Positions 19,423 to 29,948 are shown, counted from the first letter of the stretch. The stretch is DNA of 64,000 nt from Trichostrongylus colubriformis (GCA_963978905.1 OZ022260.1:14187725-14251724), one strand, 5' to 3'. A program made the numbers and translations. The notes: generated by a model from the sequence alone, not told the origin.

Positions 19423-19554
19423 TAAGTTTTGCATAATGCGGGGCTCGATGATGATTTATAACTGATCAAGTTCAACGATCCGAAAGGGGATGCTTGTGTA
19501 AGGTGCAGAGTGAGTACTGAGATGAGGTTCTATCGCGACGGTGACAAAGCCAGA

Positions 19555-19626
19555 TCCGATGTGGTCTAGTGGTTAGGATTTGCGGCTCTCACCCGCAAGG
19601 CCCGGGTTCGATTCCCGGCATCGGAA
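19555..19626 (+). tRNA. tRNA-Glu(CUC) copy 63
   Basis: Consensus copy; next 204 bp on. Confidence 0.93.

Positions 19627-19758
19627 TAAGTTTTGCATAATGCGGGGCCCAGTGATGATTTGTAACTGATCAAGTTCAACGGTCCGAAAGGGGATGCTTG
19701 TGTGAGGTGCCGAGTGAGTACTGAGATGAGGTTCTATCGCGACGGTGACAAAGCAAGA

Positions 19759-19830
19759 TCCGATGTGGTCTAGTGGTTAGGATTTGCGGCTCTCACCCGC
19801 ACGGCCCGGGTTCGATTCCCGGCATCGGAA
19759..19830 (+). tRNA. tRNA-Glu(CUC) copy 64
   Basis: A44C; next 200 bp on. Confidence 0.91.

Positions 19831-19958
19831 TAAATTTTGCATAATGCGGGGCTCGATGATGATCTATAACTGATCACGTTCAACGATCCGAAAGGGGATG
19901 CTTGTGTGAGGTGCAGAGTACTGAGATGAGGTTCTATCGCGACGGTGATAAAGCAAGA

Positions 19959-20030
19959 TCCGATGTGGTCTAGTGGTTAGGATTTGCGGCTCTCACCCGC
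20001 AAGGCCCGGGTTCGATTCCCGGCATCGGAA
19959..20030 (+). tRNA. tRNA-Glu(CUC) copy 65
   Basis: Consensus copy; next 200 bp on. Confidence 0.93.

Positions 20031-20158
20031 TAAGTTTTGCATAATGCGGGGCTCGATGATGATTTGTAAAAGGTCAAGTTCAACGATCCGAAAGGGGATG
20101 CTTGTGTGAGGTGCAGAGTACTGAGATGAGGTTCTATCGCGACGGTGACAAAGCAAGA

Positions 20159-20230
20159 TCCGATGTGGTCTAGTGGTTAGGATTTGCGGCTCTCACCCGC
20201 AAGGCCCGGGTTCGATTCCCGGCATCGGAA
20159..20230 (+). tRNA. tRNA-Glu(CUC) copy 66
   Basis: Consensus copy; next 204 bp on. Confidence 0.93.

Positions 20231-20362
20231 TAAGTTTTGCATAATGCGGGGCTCGATGATGATTTGTAAAAGGTCAAGTTCAACGGTCCGAAAGGGGATG
20301 CTTGTGTGAGGTGCAGAGTGAGTACTGAGATGAGGTTCTATCGCGACGGTGACAAAGCAAGA

Positions 20363-20434
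20363 TCCGATGTGGTCTAGTGGTTAGGATTTGCGGCTCTCAC
20401 CCGCAAGGCCCGGGTTCGATTCCCGGCATCGGAA
20363..20434 (+). tRNA. tRNA-Glu(CUC) copy 67
   Basis: Consensus copy; next 200 bp on. Confidence 0.93.

Positions 20435-20562
20435 TAAATTTTGCATAATGCGGGGCTCGATGATGATCTATAACTGATCACGTTCAACGATCCGAAAGGG
20501 GATGCTTGTGTGAGGTGCAGAGTACTGAGATGAGGTTCTATCGCGACGGTGACAAAGCAAGA

Positions 20563-20634
20563 TCCGATGTGGTCTAGTGGTTAGGATTTGCGGCTCTCAC
20601 CCGCAAGGCCCGGGTTCGATTCCCGGCATCGGAA
20563..20634 (+). tRNA. tRNA-Glu(CUC) copy 68
   Basis: Consensus copy; next 204 bp on. Confidence 0.93.

Positions 20635-20766
20635 TAAGTTTTGCATAATGCGGGGCTCGATGATGATTTGTAAAAGGTCAAGTTCAACGGTCCGAAAGGG
20701 GATGCTTGTGTGAGGTGCAGAGTGAGTACTGAGATGAGGTTCTATCGCGACGGTGACAAAGCAAGA

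Positions 20767-20838
20767 TCCGATGTGGTCTAGTGGTTAGGATTTGCGGCTC
20801 TCACTCGCAAGGCCCGGGTTCGATTCCCGGCATCGGAA
20767..20838 (+). tRNA. tRNA-Glu(CUC) copy 69
   Basis: C39T block opener; next 200 bp on. Confidence 0.9.

Positions 20839-20966
20839 TAAATTTTGCATAATGCGGGGCTCGATGATGATCTATAACTGATCACGTTCAACGATCCGAA
20901 AGGGGATGCTTGTGTGAGGTGCAGAGTACTGAGATGAGGTTCTATCGCGACGGTGACAAAGCAAGA

Positions 20967-21038
20967 TCCGATGTGGTCTAGTGGTTAGGATTTGCGGCTC
21001 TCACCCGCAAGGCCCGGGTTCGATTCCCGGCATCGGAA
20967..21038 (+). tRNA. tRNA-Glu(CUC) copy 70
   Basis: Consensus copy; next 204 bp on. Confidence 0.93.

Positions 21039-21170
21039 TAAATTTTGCATAATGCGGGGCTCGATGATGATCTATAACTGATCACGTTCAACGATCCGAA
21101 AGGGGATGCTTGTGTGAGGTGCAGAGTGAGCACTGAGATGAGGTTCTATCGCGACGGTGACAAAGCAAGA

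Positions 21171-21242
21171 TCCGATGTGGTCTAGTGGTTAGGATTTGCG
21201 GCTCTCACCCGCACGGCCCGGGTTCGATTCCCGGCATCGGAA
21171..21242 (+). tRNA. tRNA-Glu(CUC) copy 71
   Basis: A44C; next 200 bp on. Confidence 0.91.

Positions 21243-21370
21243 TAAATTTTGCATAATGCGGGGCTCGATGATGATCTATAACTGATCACGTTCAACGATC
21301 CGAAAGGGGATGCTTGTGTGAGGTGCAGAGTACTGAGATGAGGTTCTATCGCGACGGTGACAAAGCAAGA

Positions 21371-21442
21371 TCCGATGTGGTCTAGTGGTTAGGATTTGCG
21401 GCTCTCACCCGCAAGGCCCGGGTTCGATTCCCGGCATCGGAA
21371..21442 (+). tRNA. tRNA-Glu(CUC) copy 72
   Basis: Consensus copy; next 204 bp on. Confidence 0.93.

Positions 21443-21574
21443 TAAGTTTTGCATAATGCGGGGCTCGATGATGATTTATAACTGATCAAGTTCAACGATC
21501 CGAAAGGGGATGCTTGTGTAAGGTGCAGAGTGAGTACTGAGATGAGGTTCTATCGCGACGGTGACAAAGCCAGA

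Positions 21575-21646
21575 TCCGATGTGGTCTAGTGGTTAGGATT
21601 TGCGGCTCTCACCCGCAAGGCCCGGGTTCGATTCCCGGCATCGGAA
21575..21646 (+). tRNA. tRNA-Glu(CUC) copy 73
   Basis: Consensus copy; next 204 bp on. Confidence 0.93.

Positions 21647-21778
21647 TAAGTTTTGCATAATGCGGGGCCCAGTGATGATTTGTAACTGATCAAGTTCAAC
21701 GGTCCGAAAGGGGATGCTTGTGTGAGGTGCCGAGTGAGTACTGAGATGAGGTTCTATCGCGACGGTGACAAAGCAAGA

Positions 21779-21850
21779 TCCGATGTGGTCTAGTGGTTAG
21801 GATTTGCGGCTCTCACCCGCACGGCCCGGGTTCGATTCCCGGCATCGGAA
21779..21850 (+). tRNA. tRNA-Glu(CUC) copy 74
   Basis: A44C; next 200 bp on. Confidence 0.91.

Positions 21851-21978
21851 TAAATTTTGCATAATGCGGGGCTCGATGATGATCTATAACTGATCACGTT
21901 CAACGATCCGAAAGGGGATGCTTGTGTGAGGTGCAGAGTACTGAGATGAGGTTCTATCGCGACGGTGATAAAGCAAGA

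Positions 21979-22050
21979 TCCGATGTGGTCTAGTGGTTAG
22001 GATTTGCGGCTCTCACCCGCAAGGCCCGGGTTCGATTCCCGGCATCGGAA
21979..22050 (+). tRNA. tRNA-Glu(CUC) copy 75
   Basis: Consensus copy; next 200 bp on. Confidence 0.93.

Positions 22051-22178
22051 TAAGTTTTGCATAATGCGGGGCTCGATGATGATTTGTAAAAGGTCAAGTT
22101 CAACGATCCGAAAGGGGATGCTTGTGTGAGGTGCAGAGTACTGAGATGAGGTTCTATCGCGACGGTGACAAAGCAAGA

Positions 22179-22250
22179 TCCGATGTGGTCTAGTGGTTAG
22201 GATTTGCGGCTCTCACCCGCAAGGCCCGGGTTCGATTCCCGGCATCGGAA
22179..22250 (+). tRNA. tRNA-Glu(CUC) copy 76
   Basis: Consensus copy; next 204 bp on. Confidence 0.93.

Positions 22251-22382
22251 TAAGTTTTGCATAATGCGGGGCTCGATGATGATTTGTAAAAGGTCAAGTT
22301 CAACGGTCCGAAAGGGGATGCTTGTGTGAGGTGCAGAGTGAGTACTGAGATGAGGTTCTATCGCGACGGTGACAAAGCAAGA

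Positions 22383-22454
22383 TCCGATGTGGTCTAGTGG
22401 TTAGGATTTGCGGCTCTCACTCGCAAGGCCCGGGTTCGATTCCCGGCATCGGAA
22383..22454 (+). tRNA. tRNA-Glu(CUC) copy 77
   Basis: C39T block opener; next 200 bp on. Confidence 0.9.

Positions 22455-22582
22455 TAAATTTTGCATAATGCGGGGCTCGATGATGATCTATAACTGATCA
22501 CGTTCAACGATCCGAAAGGGGATGCTTGTGTGAGGTGCAGAGTACTGAGATGAGGTTCTATCGCGACGGTGACAAAGCAAGA

Positions 22583-22654
22583 TCCGATGTGGTCTAGTGG
22601 TTAGGATTTGCGGCTCTCACCCGCAAGGCCCGGGTTCGATTCCCGGCATCGGAA
22583..22654 (+). tRNA. tRNA-Glu(CUC) copy 78
   Basis: Consensus copy; next 204 bp on. Confidence 0.93.

Positions 22655-22786
22655 TAAATTTTGCATAATGCGGGGCTCGATGATGATCTATAACTGATCA
22701 CGTTCAACGATCCGAAAGGGGATGCTTGTGTGAGGTGCAGAGTGAGCACTGAGATGAGGTTCTATCGCGACGGTGACAAAGCAAGA

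Positions 22787-22858
22787 TCCGATGTGGTCTA
22801 GTGGTTAGGATTTGCGGCTCTCACCCGCACGGCCCGGGTTCGATTCCCGGCATCGGAA
22787..22858 (+). tRNA. tRNA-Glu(CUC) copy 79
   Basis: A44C; next 200 bp on. Confidence 0.91.

Positions 22859-22986
22859 TAAATTTTGCATAATGCGGGGCTCGATGATGATCTATAACTG
22901 ATCACGTTCAACGATCCGAAAGGGGATGCTTGTGTGAGGTGCAGAGTACTGAGATGAGGTTCTATCGCGACGGTGACAAAGCAAGA

Positions 22987-23058
22987 TCCGATGTGGTCTA
23001 GTGGTTAGGATTTGCGGCTCTCACCCGCAAGGCCCGGGTTCGATTCCCGGCATCGGAA
22987..23058 (+). tRNA. tRNA-Glu(CUC) copy 80
   Basis: Consensus copy; next 204 bp on. Confidence 0.93.

Positions 23059-23190
23059 TAAGTTTTGCATAATGCGGGGCTCGATGATGATTTATAACTG
23101 ATCAAGTTCAACGATCCGAAAGGGGATGCTTGTGTAAGGTGCAGAGTGAGTACTGAGATGAGGTTCTATCGCGACGGTGACAAAGCCAGA

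Positions 23191-23262
23191 TCCGATGTGG
23201 TCTAGTGGTTAGGATTTGCGGCTCTCACCCGCAAGGCCCGGGTTCGATTCCCGGCATCGGAA
23191..23262 (+). tRNA. tRNA-Glu(CUC) copy 81
   Basis: Consensus copy; next 204 bp on. Confidence 0.93.

Positions 23263-23394
23263 TAAGTTTTGCATAATGCGGGGCCCAGTGATGATTTGTA
23301 ACTGATCAAGTTCAACGGTCCGAAAGGGGATGCTTGTGTGAGGTGCCGAGTGAGTACTGAGATGAGGTTCTATCGCGACGGTGACAAAGCAAGA

Positions 23395-23466
23395 TCCGAT
23401 GTGGTCTAGTGGTTAGGATTTGCGGCTCTCACCCGCACGGCCCGGGTTCGATTCCCGGCATCGGAA
23395..23466 (+). tRNA. tRNA-Glu(CUC) copy 82
   Basis: A44C, the last copy with this change; next 200 bp on. Confidence 0.91.

Positions 23467-23594
23467 TAAATTTTGCATAATGCGGGGCTCGATGATGATC
23501 TATAACTGATCACGTTCAACGATCCGAAAGGGGATGCTTGTGTGAGGTGCAGAGTACTGAGATGAGGTTCTATCGCGACGGTGGCAAATCAAGA

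Positions 23595-23666
23595 TCCGAT
23601 GTGGTCTAGTGGTTAGGATTTGCGGCTCTCACCCGCAAGGCCCGGGTTCGATTCCCGGCATCGGAA
23595..23666 (+). tRNA. tRNA-Glu(CUC) copy 83
   Basis: Consensus copy; next 204 bp on. Confidence 0.93.

Positions 23667-23798
23667 TAAATTTTGCATAATGCGGGGCTCGATGATGATC
23701 TATAACTGATCACGTTCAACGATCCGAAAGGGGATGCTTGTGTGAGGTGCAGAGTGAGCACTGAGATGAGGTTCTATCGCGACGGTGACAAAGCAAAA

Positions 23799-23870
23799 TC
23801 CGATGTGGTCTAGTGGTTAGGATTTGCGGCTCTCACCCGCAAGGCCCGGGTTCGATTCCCGGCATCGGAA
23799..23870 (+). tRNA. tRNA-Glu(CUC) copy 84
   Basis: Consensus gene with a private 5' flank (gcaaaatcc); next 204 bp on. Confidence 0.93.

Positions 23871-24002
23871 CAAATTTTGCATAATGCGGGGCTCGATGAT
23901 GATTTATAACTGATCAAGTTCAACGATCCGAAAGGGGATGCTTGTGTAAGGTGCAGTGTGAGTACTGAGATGAGGTTCTATCGCGACGGTGACAAAGCCA
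24001 GA

Positions 24003-24074
24003 TCCGATGTGGTCTAGTGGTTGGGATTTGCGGCTCTCACCCGCAAGGCCCGGGTTCGATTCCCGGCATCGGAA
24003..24074 (+). tRNA. tRNA-Glu(CUC) copy 85
   Basis: A21G; the same change is in copy 119, 6894 bp away. Next 200 bp on. Confidence 0.88.

Positions 24075-24202
24075 TAAATTTTGCATAATGCGGGGCTCGA
24101 TGATGATCTATAACTGATCACGTTCAACGATCCGAAAGGGGATGCTTGTGTGAGGTGCAGAGTACTGAGGTGAGGTTCTATCGCGACGGTGACAAAGCAA
24201 GA

Positions 24203-24274
24203 TCCGATGTGGTCTAGTGGTTAGGTTTTGCGGCTCTCACCCGCAAGGCCCGGGTTCGATTCCCGGCATCGGAA
24203..24274 (+). tRNA. tRNA-Glu(CUC) copy 86
   Basis: A24T gives a U11-U24 mismatch in the D-stem; shared with copy 120. Next 204 bp on. Confidence 0.84.

Positions 24275-24406
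24275 TAAATTTTGCATAATGCGGGGCTCGA
24301 TGATGATCTATAACTGATCACGTTCAACGATCTGAAAGGGGATGCTTGTGTGAGGTGCAGAGTGAGTACTGAGATGAGGTTCTATCGCGACGGTGACAAA
24401 GCCAGA

Positions 24407-24478
24407 TCCGATGTGGTCTAGTGGTTAGGATTTGCGGCTCTCACCCGCAAGGCCCGGGTTCGATTCCCGGCATCGGAA
24407..24478 (+). tRNA. tRNA-Glu(CUC) copy 87
   Basis: Consensus copy; next 204 bp on. Confidence 0.93.

Positions 24479-24610
24479 TAGGTTTTGCATAATGCGGGGC
24501 TCGATGATGATTTGTAAAAGGTCAAGTTCAACGGCCCGAAAGGGGATGCTTGTGTAAGGTGCAGAGTGAGTACTGAGATGAGGTTCTATCGCGACGGTGA
24601 CAAATCAAGA

Positions 24611-24682
24611 TCCGATGTGGTCTAGTGGTTAGGATTTGCGGCTCTCACCCGCAAGGCCCGGGTTCGATTCCCGGCATCGGAA
24611..24682 (+). tRNA. tRNA-Glu(CUC) copy 88
   Basis: Consensus copy; next 204 bp on. 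Confidence 0.93.

Positions 24683-24814
24683 TAAGTTTTGCATAATGCG
24701 GGGCCCAGTGATGATTTGTAACTGATCAAGTTCAACGGTCCGAAAGGGGATGCTTGTGTGAGGTGCCGAGTGAGTACTGAGATGAGGTTCTATCGCGACG
24801 GTGACAAAGCAAGA

Positions 24815-24886
24815 TCCGATGTGGTCTAGTGGTTAGGATTTGCGGCTCTCACCCGCAAGGCCCGGGTTCGATTCCCGGCATCGGAA
24815..24886 (+). tRNA. tRNA-Glu(CUC) copy 89
   Basis: Consensus copy; next 204 bp on. Confidence 0.93.

Positions 24887-25018
24887 TAAGTTTTGCATAA
24901 TGCGGGGCTCGATGATGATTTATAACTGATCAAGTTCAACGATCCGAAAGGGGATGCTTGTGTAAGGTGCAGAGTGAGTACTGAGATGAGGTTCTATCGC
25001 GACGGTGACAAAGCCAGA

Positions 25019-25090
25019 TCCGATGTGGTCTAGTGGTTAGGATTTGCGGCTCTCACCCGCAAGGCCCGAGTTCGATTCCCGGCATCGGAA
25019..25090 (+). tRNA. 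tRNA-Glu(CUC) copy 90
   Basis: G52A gives an A-C mismatch in the T-stem. Its duplicate, copy 124, lacks the change, so it arose after the block duplication (or was converted back there). Next 204 bp on. Confidence 0.85.

Positions 25091-25222
25091 TAAGTTTTGC
25101 ATAATGCGGGGCCCAGTGATGATTTGTAACTGATCAAGTTCAACGGTCCGAAAGGGGATGCTTGTGTGAGGTGCAGAGTGAGTACTGAGATGAGGTTCTA
25201 TCGCGACGGTGATAAAGCAAGA

Positions 25223-25294
25223 TCCGATGTGGTCTAGTGGTTAGGATTTGCGGCTCTCACCCGCAAGGCCCGGGTTCGATTCCCTTCATCGGAA
25223..25294 (+). tRNA. tRNA-Glu(CUC) copy 91 (T-stem variant)
   Basis: G64-G65 read TT, breaking two T-stem pairs (C49, C50); shared with copies 93, 125 and 127. Probably poorly folded. Next 200 bp on. 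Confidence 0.72.

Positions 25295-25422
25295 TAAGTT
25301 TTGCATAATGCGGGGCCCGATGATGATCTATAACTGATCACGTTCAACGATCCGAAAGGGGATGCTTGTGTGAGGTGCAGAGTACTGAGGTGAGGTTCTA
25401 TCGCGACGGTGACAAAGCCAGA

Positions 25423-25494
25423 TCCGATGTGGTCTAGTGGTTAGGATTTGCGGCTCTCACCCGCAAGGCCCGGGTTCGATTCCCGGCATCGGAA
25423..25494 (+). tRNA. tRNA-Glu(CUC) copy 92
   Basis: Consensus copy; next 204 bp on. Confidence 0.93.

Positions 25495-25626
25495 TAAGTT
25501 TTGCATAATGCGGGGCTCGATGATGATTTGTAAAAGGTCAAGTTCAACGGCCCGAAAGGGGATGCTTGTGTAAGGTGCAGAGTGAGTACTGAGATGAGGT
25601 TCTATCGCGACGGTGACAAATCAAGA

Positions 25627-25698
25627 TCCGATGTGGTCTAGTGGTTAGGATTTGCGGCTCTCACCCGCAAGGCCCGGGTTCGATTCCCTTCATCGGAA
25627..25698 (+). tRNA. tRNA-Glu(CUC) copy 93 (T-stem variant)
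   Basis: TT at 64-65 as in copy 91; next 200 bp on. Confidence 0.72.

Positions 25699-25826
25699 TA
25701 AGTTTTGCATAATGCGGGGCCCGATGATGATCTATAACTGATCACGTTCAACGATCCGAAAGGGGATGCTTGTGTGAGGTGCAGAGTACTGAGGTGAGGT
25801 TCTATCGCGACGGTGACAAAGCCAGA

Positions 25827-25898
25827 TCCGATGTGGTCTAGTGGTTAGGATTTGCGGCTCTCACCCGCAAGGCCCGGGTTCGATTCCCGGCATCGGAA
25827..25898 (+). tRNA. tRNA-Glu(CUC) copy 94
   Basis: Consensus copy; next 204 bp on. Confidence 0.93.

Positions 25899-26030
25899 TA
25901 AGTTTTGCATAATGCGAGGCTCGATGATGATTTGTAAAAGGTCAAGTTCAACGGCCCGAAAGGGGATGCTTGTGTAAGGTGCAGAGTGAGTACTGAGATG
26001 AGGTTCTATCGCGACGGTGACAAAGCAAGA

Positions 26031-26102
26031 TCCGATGTGGTCTAGTGGTTAGGATTTGCGGCTCTCACCCGCAAGGCCCGGGTTCGATTCCCGGCATCGG
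26101 AA
26031..26102 (+). tRNA. tRNA-Glu(CUC) copy 95
   Basis: Consensus copy; next 204 bp on. Confidence 0.93.

Positions 26103-26234
26103 TAAATTTTGCATAATGCGGGGCTCGATGATGATCTATAACTGATCACGTTCAACGATCCGAAAGGGGATGCTTGTGTGAGGTGCAGAGTGAGCACTGA
26201 GATGAGGTTCTATCGCGACGGTGACAAAGCCAGA

Positions 26235-26306
26235 TCCGATGTGGTCTAGTGGTTAGGATTTGCGGCTCTCACCCGCAAGGCCCGGGTTCGATTCCCGGCA
26301 TCGGAA
26235..26306 (+). tRNA. tRNA-Glu(CUC) copy 96
   Basis: Consensus copy; next 204 bp on. Confidence 0.93.

Positions 26307-26438
26307 TAAGTTTTGCATAATGCGAGGCTCGATGATGATTTATAACTGATCAAGTTCAACGATCCGAAAGGGGATGCTTGTGTAAGGTGCAGAGTGAGTA
26401 CTGAGATGAGGTTCTATCGCGACGGTGATAAAGCAAGA

Positions 26439-26510
26439 TCCGATGTGGTCTAGTGGTTAGGATTTGCGGCTCTCACCCGCAAGGCCCGGGTTCGATTCCC
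26501 GGCATCGGAA
26439..26510 (+). tRNA. tRNA-Glu(CUC) copy 97
   Basis: Consensus copy; next 200 bp on. Confidence 0.93.

Positions 26511-26638
26511 TAAATTTTGCATAATGCGGGGCTCTATGATGATCTATAACTGATCACGTTCAACGATCCGAAAGGGGATGCTTGTGTGAGGTGCAGAGTA
26601 CTGAGGTGAGGTTCTATCGCGACGGTGACAAAGCCAGA

Positions 26639-26710
26639 TCCGATGTGGTCTAGTGGTTAGGATTTGCGGCTCTCACCCGCAAGGCCCGGGTTCGATTCCC
26701 GGCATCGGAA
26639..26710 (+). tRNA. tRNA-Glu(CUC) copy 98
   Basis: Consensus copy; next 200 bp on. Confidence 0.93.

Positions 26711-26838
26711 TAAGTTTTGCATAATGCGGGGCTCGATGATGATTTGTAAAAGGTCAAGTTCAACGATCCGAAAGGGGATGCTTGTGTGAGGTGCAGAGTA
26801 CTGAGATGAGGTTCTATCGCGACGGTGACAAAGCAAGA

Positions 26839-26910
26839 TCCGATGTGGTCTAGTGGTTAGGATTTGCGGCTCTCACCCGCAAGGCCCGGGTTCGATTCCC
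26901 GGCATCGGAA
26839..26910 (+). tRNA. tRNA-Glu(CUC) copy 99
   Basis: Consensus copy; next 204 bp on. Confidence 0.93.

Positions 26911-27042
26911 TAGGTTTTGCATAATGCGGGGCTCGATGATGATTTGTAAAAGGTCAAGTTCAACGGCCCGAAAGGGGATGCTTGTGTAAGGTGCAGAGTG
27001 AGTACTGAGATGAGGTTCTATCGCGACGGTGACAAATCAAGA

Positions 27043-27114
27043 TCCGATGTGGTCTAGTGGTTAGGATTTGCGGCTCTCACCCGCAAGGCCCGGGTTCGAT
27101 TCCCGGCATCGGAA
27043..27114 (+). tRNA. tRNA-Glu(CUC) copy 100
   Basis: Consensus copy; next 204 bp on. Confidence 0.93.

Positions 27115-27246
27115 TAAGTTTTGCATAATGCGGGGCCCAGTGATGATTTGTAACTGATCAAGTTCAACGGTCCGAAAGGGGATGCTTGTGTGAGGTGCCG
27201 AGTGAGTACTGAGATGAGGTTCTATCGCGACGGTGACAAAGCAAGA

Positions 27247-27318
27247 TCCGATGTGGTCTAGTGGTTAGGATTTGCGGCTCTCACCCGCAAGGCCCGGGTT
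27301 CGATTCCCGGCATCGGAA
27247..27318 (+). tRNA. tRNA-Glu(CUC) copy 101
   Basis: Consensus copy; next 204 bp on. Confidence 0.93.

Positions 27319-27450
27319 TAAGTTTTGCATAATGCGAGGCTCGATGATGATTTATAACTGATCAAGTTCAACGATCCGAAAGGGGATGCTTGTGTAAGGT
27401 GCAGAGTGAGTACTGAGATGAGGTTCTATCGCGACGGTGACAAAGCCAGA

Positions 27451-27522
27451 TCCGATGTGGTCTAGTGGTTAGGATTTGCGGCTCTCACCCGCAAGGCCCG
27501 GGTTCGATTCCCGGCATCGGAA
27451..27522 (+). tRNA. tRNA-Glu(CUC) copy 102
   Basis: Consensus copy; next 204 bp on. Confidence 0.93.

Positions 27523-27654
27523 TAGGTTTTGCATAATGCGGGGCTCGATGATGATTTGTAAAAGGTCAAGTTCAACGGCCCGAAAGGGGATGCTTGTGTA
27601 AGGTGCAGAGTGAGTACTGAGATGAGGTTCTATCGCGACGGTGACAAATCAAGA

Positions 27655-27726
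27655 TCCGATGTGGTCTAGTGGTTAGGATTTGCGGCTCTCACCCGCAAGG
27701 CCCGGGTTCGATTCCCGGCATCGGAA
27655..27726 (+). tRNA. tRNA-Glu(CUC) copy 103
   Basis: Consensus copy; next 204 bp on. Confidence 0.93.

Positions 27727-27858
27727 TAAGTTTTGCATAATGCGGGGCCCAGTGATGATTTGTAACTGATCAAGTTCAACGGTCCGAAAGGGGATGCTTG
27801 TGTGAGGTGCCGAGTGAGTACTGAGATGAGGTTCTATCGCGACGGTGACAAAGCAAGA

Positions 27859-27930
27859 TCCGATGTGGTCTAGTGGTTAGGATTTGCGGCTCTCACCCGC
27901 AAGGCCCGGGTTCGATTCCCGGCATCGGAA
27859..27930 (+). tRNA. tRNA-Glu(CUC) copy 104
   Basis: Consensus copy; next 204 bp on. Confidence 0.93.

Positions 27931-28062
27931 TAAGTTTTGCATAATGCGAGGCTCGATGATGATTTATAACTGATCAAGTTCAACGATCCGAAAGGGGATG
28001 CTTGTGTAAGGTGCAGAGTGAGTACTGAGATGAGGTTCTATCGCGACGGTGATAAAGCAAGA

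Positions 28063-28134
28063 TCCGATGTGGTCTAGTGGTTAGGATTTGCGGCTCTCAC
28101 CCGCAAGGCCCGGGTTCGATTCCCGGCATCGGAA
28063..28134 (+). tRNA. tRNA-Glu(CUC) copy 105
   Basis: Consensus copy; next 200 bp on. Confidence 0.93.

Positions 28135-28262
28135 TAAATTTTGCATAATGCGGGGCTCTATGATGATCTATAACTGATCACGTTCAACGATCCGAAAGGG
28201 GATGCTTGTGTGAGGTGCAGAGTACTGAGATGAGGTTCTATCGCGACAGTGACAAAACAAGA

Positions 28263-28334
28263 TCCGATGTGGTCTAGTGGTTAGGATTTGCGGCTCTCAC
28301 CCGCAAGGCCCGGGTTCGATTCCCGGCATCGGAA
28263..28334 (+). tRNA. tRNA-Glu(CUC) copy 106
   Basis: Consensus copy; its 5' flank reads gcgacagtgac, shared only with copy 132. Next 204 bp on. Confidence 0.93.

Positions 28335-28466
28335 TAAATTTTGCATAATGCGGGGCTCGATGATGATCTATAACTGATCACGTTCAACGATCCGAAAGGG
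28401 GATGCTTGTGTAAGGTGCAGTGTGATTACTGAGATGAGGTTCTATCGCGACGGTGACAAAGCCAGA

Positions 28467-28538
28467 TCCGATGTGGTCTAGTGGTTAGGATTTGCGGCTC
28501 TCACCCGCAAGGTCCGGGTTCGATTCCCGGCATCGGAA
28467..28538 (+). tRNA. tRNA-Glu(CUC) copy 107
   Basis: C48T, which alters the G15-C48 Levitt pair; also in copies 117, 133, 140, 144, 151 and 158. Next 204 bp on. Confidence 0.88.

Positions 28539-28670
28539 TAAATTTTGCATAATGCGGGGCCCGATGATGATTTATAACTGATCAAGTTCAACGATCCGAA
28601 AGGGGATGCTTGTGTGAGGTGCAGAGTGAGAACTGAGATGAGGTTCTATCGCGACGGTGACAAAGCAAGA

Positions 28671-28742
28671 TCCGATGTGGTCTAGTGGTTAGGATTTGCG
28701 GCTCTCACCCGCAAGGCCCGGGTTCGATTCCCGGCATCGGAA
28671..28742 (+). tRNA. tRNA-Glu(CUC) copy 108
   Basis: Consensus copy; next only 190 bp on, because the spacer lacks ggggatgcttgtgt. 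Confidence 0.93.

Positions 28743-28860
28743 TAAATTTTGCATAATGCGGGGCTCGATGATGATCTATAACTGATCACGTTCAACGATC
28801 CGAAAGAGGTGCAGAGTGAGTACTGAGATGAGGTTCTATCGCGACGGTGACAAATCAAGA

Positions 28861-28932
28861 TCCGATGTGGTCTAGTGGTTAGGATTTGCGGCTCTCACCC
28901 GCAAGGCCCGGGTTCGATTCCCGGCATCGGAA
28861..28932 (+). tRNA. tRNA-Glu(CUC) copy 109
   Basis: Consensus copy after the short spacer; next 200 bp on. Confidence 0.93.

Positions 28933-29060
28933 TAAGTTTTGCATAATGCGGGGCCCAGTGATGATTTGTAACTGATCAAGTTCAACGGTCCGAAAGGGGA
29001 TGCTTGTGTGAGGTGCAGAGTACTGAGGTGAGGTTCTATCGCGACGGTGACAAAGCCAGA

Positions 29061-29132
29061 TCCGATGTGGTCTAGTGGTTAGGATTTGCGGCTCTCACCC
29101 GCAAGGCCCGGGTTCGATTCCCGGCATCGGAA
29061..29132 (+). 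tRNA. tRNA-Glu(CUC) copy 110
   Basis: Consensus copy; next 204 bp on. Confidence 0.93.

Positions 29133-29264
29133 TAGGTTTTGCATAATGCGGGGCTCGATGATGATTTGTAAAAGGTCAAGTTCAACGGCCCGAAAGGGGA
29201 TGCTTGTGTAAGGTGCAGAGTGAGTACTGAGATGAGGTTCTATCGCGACGGTGACAAATCAAGA

Positions 29265-29336
29265 TCCGATGTGGTCTAGTGGTTAGGATTTGCGGCTCTC
29301 ACCCGCAAGGCCCGGGTTCGATTCCCGGCATCGGAA
29265..29336 (+). tRNA. tRNA-Glu(CUC) copy 111
   Basis: Consensus copy; next 204 bp on. Confidence 0.93.

Positions 29337-29468
29337 TAAGTTTTGCATAATGCGGGGCCCAGTGATGATTTGTAACTGATCAAGTTCAACGGTCCGAAAG
29401 GGGATGCTTGTGTGAGGTGCCGAGTGAGTACTGAGATGAGGTTCTATCGCGACGGTGACAAAGCAAGA

Positions 29469-29540
29469 TCCGATGTGGTCTAGTGGTTAGGATTTGCGGC
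29501 TCTCACCCGCAAGGCCCGGGTTCGATTCCCGGCATCGGAA
29469..29540 (+). tRNA. tRNA-Glu(CUC) copy 112
   Basis: Consensus copy; next 204 bp on. Confidence 0.93.

Positions 29541-29672
29541 TAAGTTTTGCATAATGCGAGGCTCGATGATGATTTATAACTGATCAAGTTCAACGATCCG
29601 AAAGGGGATGCTTGTGTAAGGTGCAGAGTGAGTACTGAGATGAGGTTCTATCGCGACGGTGACAAAGCCAGA

Positions 29673-29744
29673 TCCGATGTGGTCTAGTGGTTAGGATTTG
29701 CGGCTCTCACCCGCAAGGCCCGGGTTCGATTCCCGGCATCGGAA
29673..29744 (+). tRNA. tRNA-Glu(CUC) copy 113
   Basis: Consensus copy; next 204 bp on. Confidence 0.93.

Positions 29745-29876
29745 TAGGTTTTGCATAATGCGGGGCTCGATGATGATTTGTAAAAGGTCAAGTTCAACGG
29801 CCCGAAAGGGGATGCTTGTGTAAGGTGCAGAGTGAGTACTGAGATGAGGTTCTATCGCGACGGTGACAAATCAAGA

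Positions 29877-29948
29877 TCCGATGTGGTCTAGTGGTTAGGA
29901 TTTGCGGCTCTCACCCGCAAGGCCCGGGTTCGATTCCCGGCATCGGAA
29877..29948 (+). tRNA. tRNA-Glu(CUC) copy 114
   Basis: Consensus copy; next 204 bp on. Confidence 0.93.

Larger units (their letters stand above)
15307..23594 (+). repeat. Higher-order repeat opened by C39T copies
   Basis: The order C39T, consensus, A44C, consensus, consensus, A44C recurs starting at 15307, 18747, 20767 and 22383. The last two starts are 1616 bp (eight copies) apart and the middle two 2020 bp (ten copies) apart. This is the signature of repeated unequal exchange of multi-copy blocks. Confidence 0.85.
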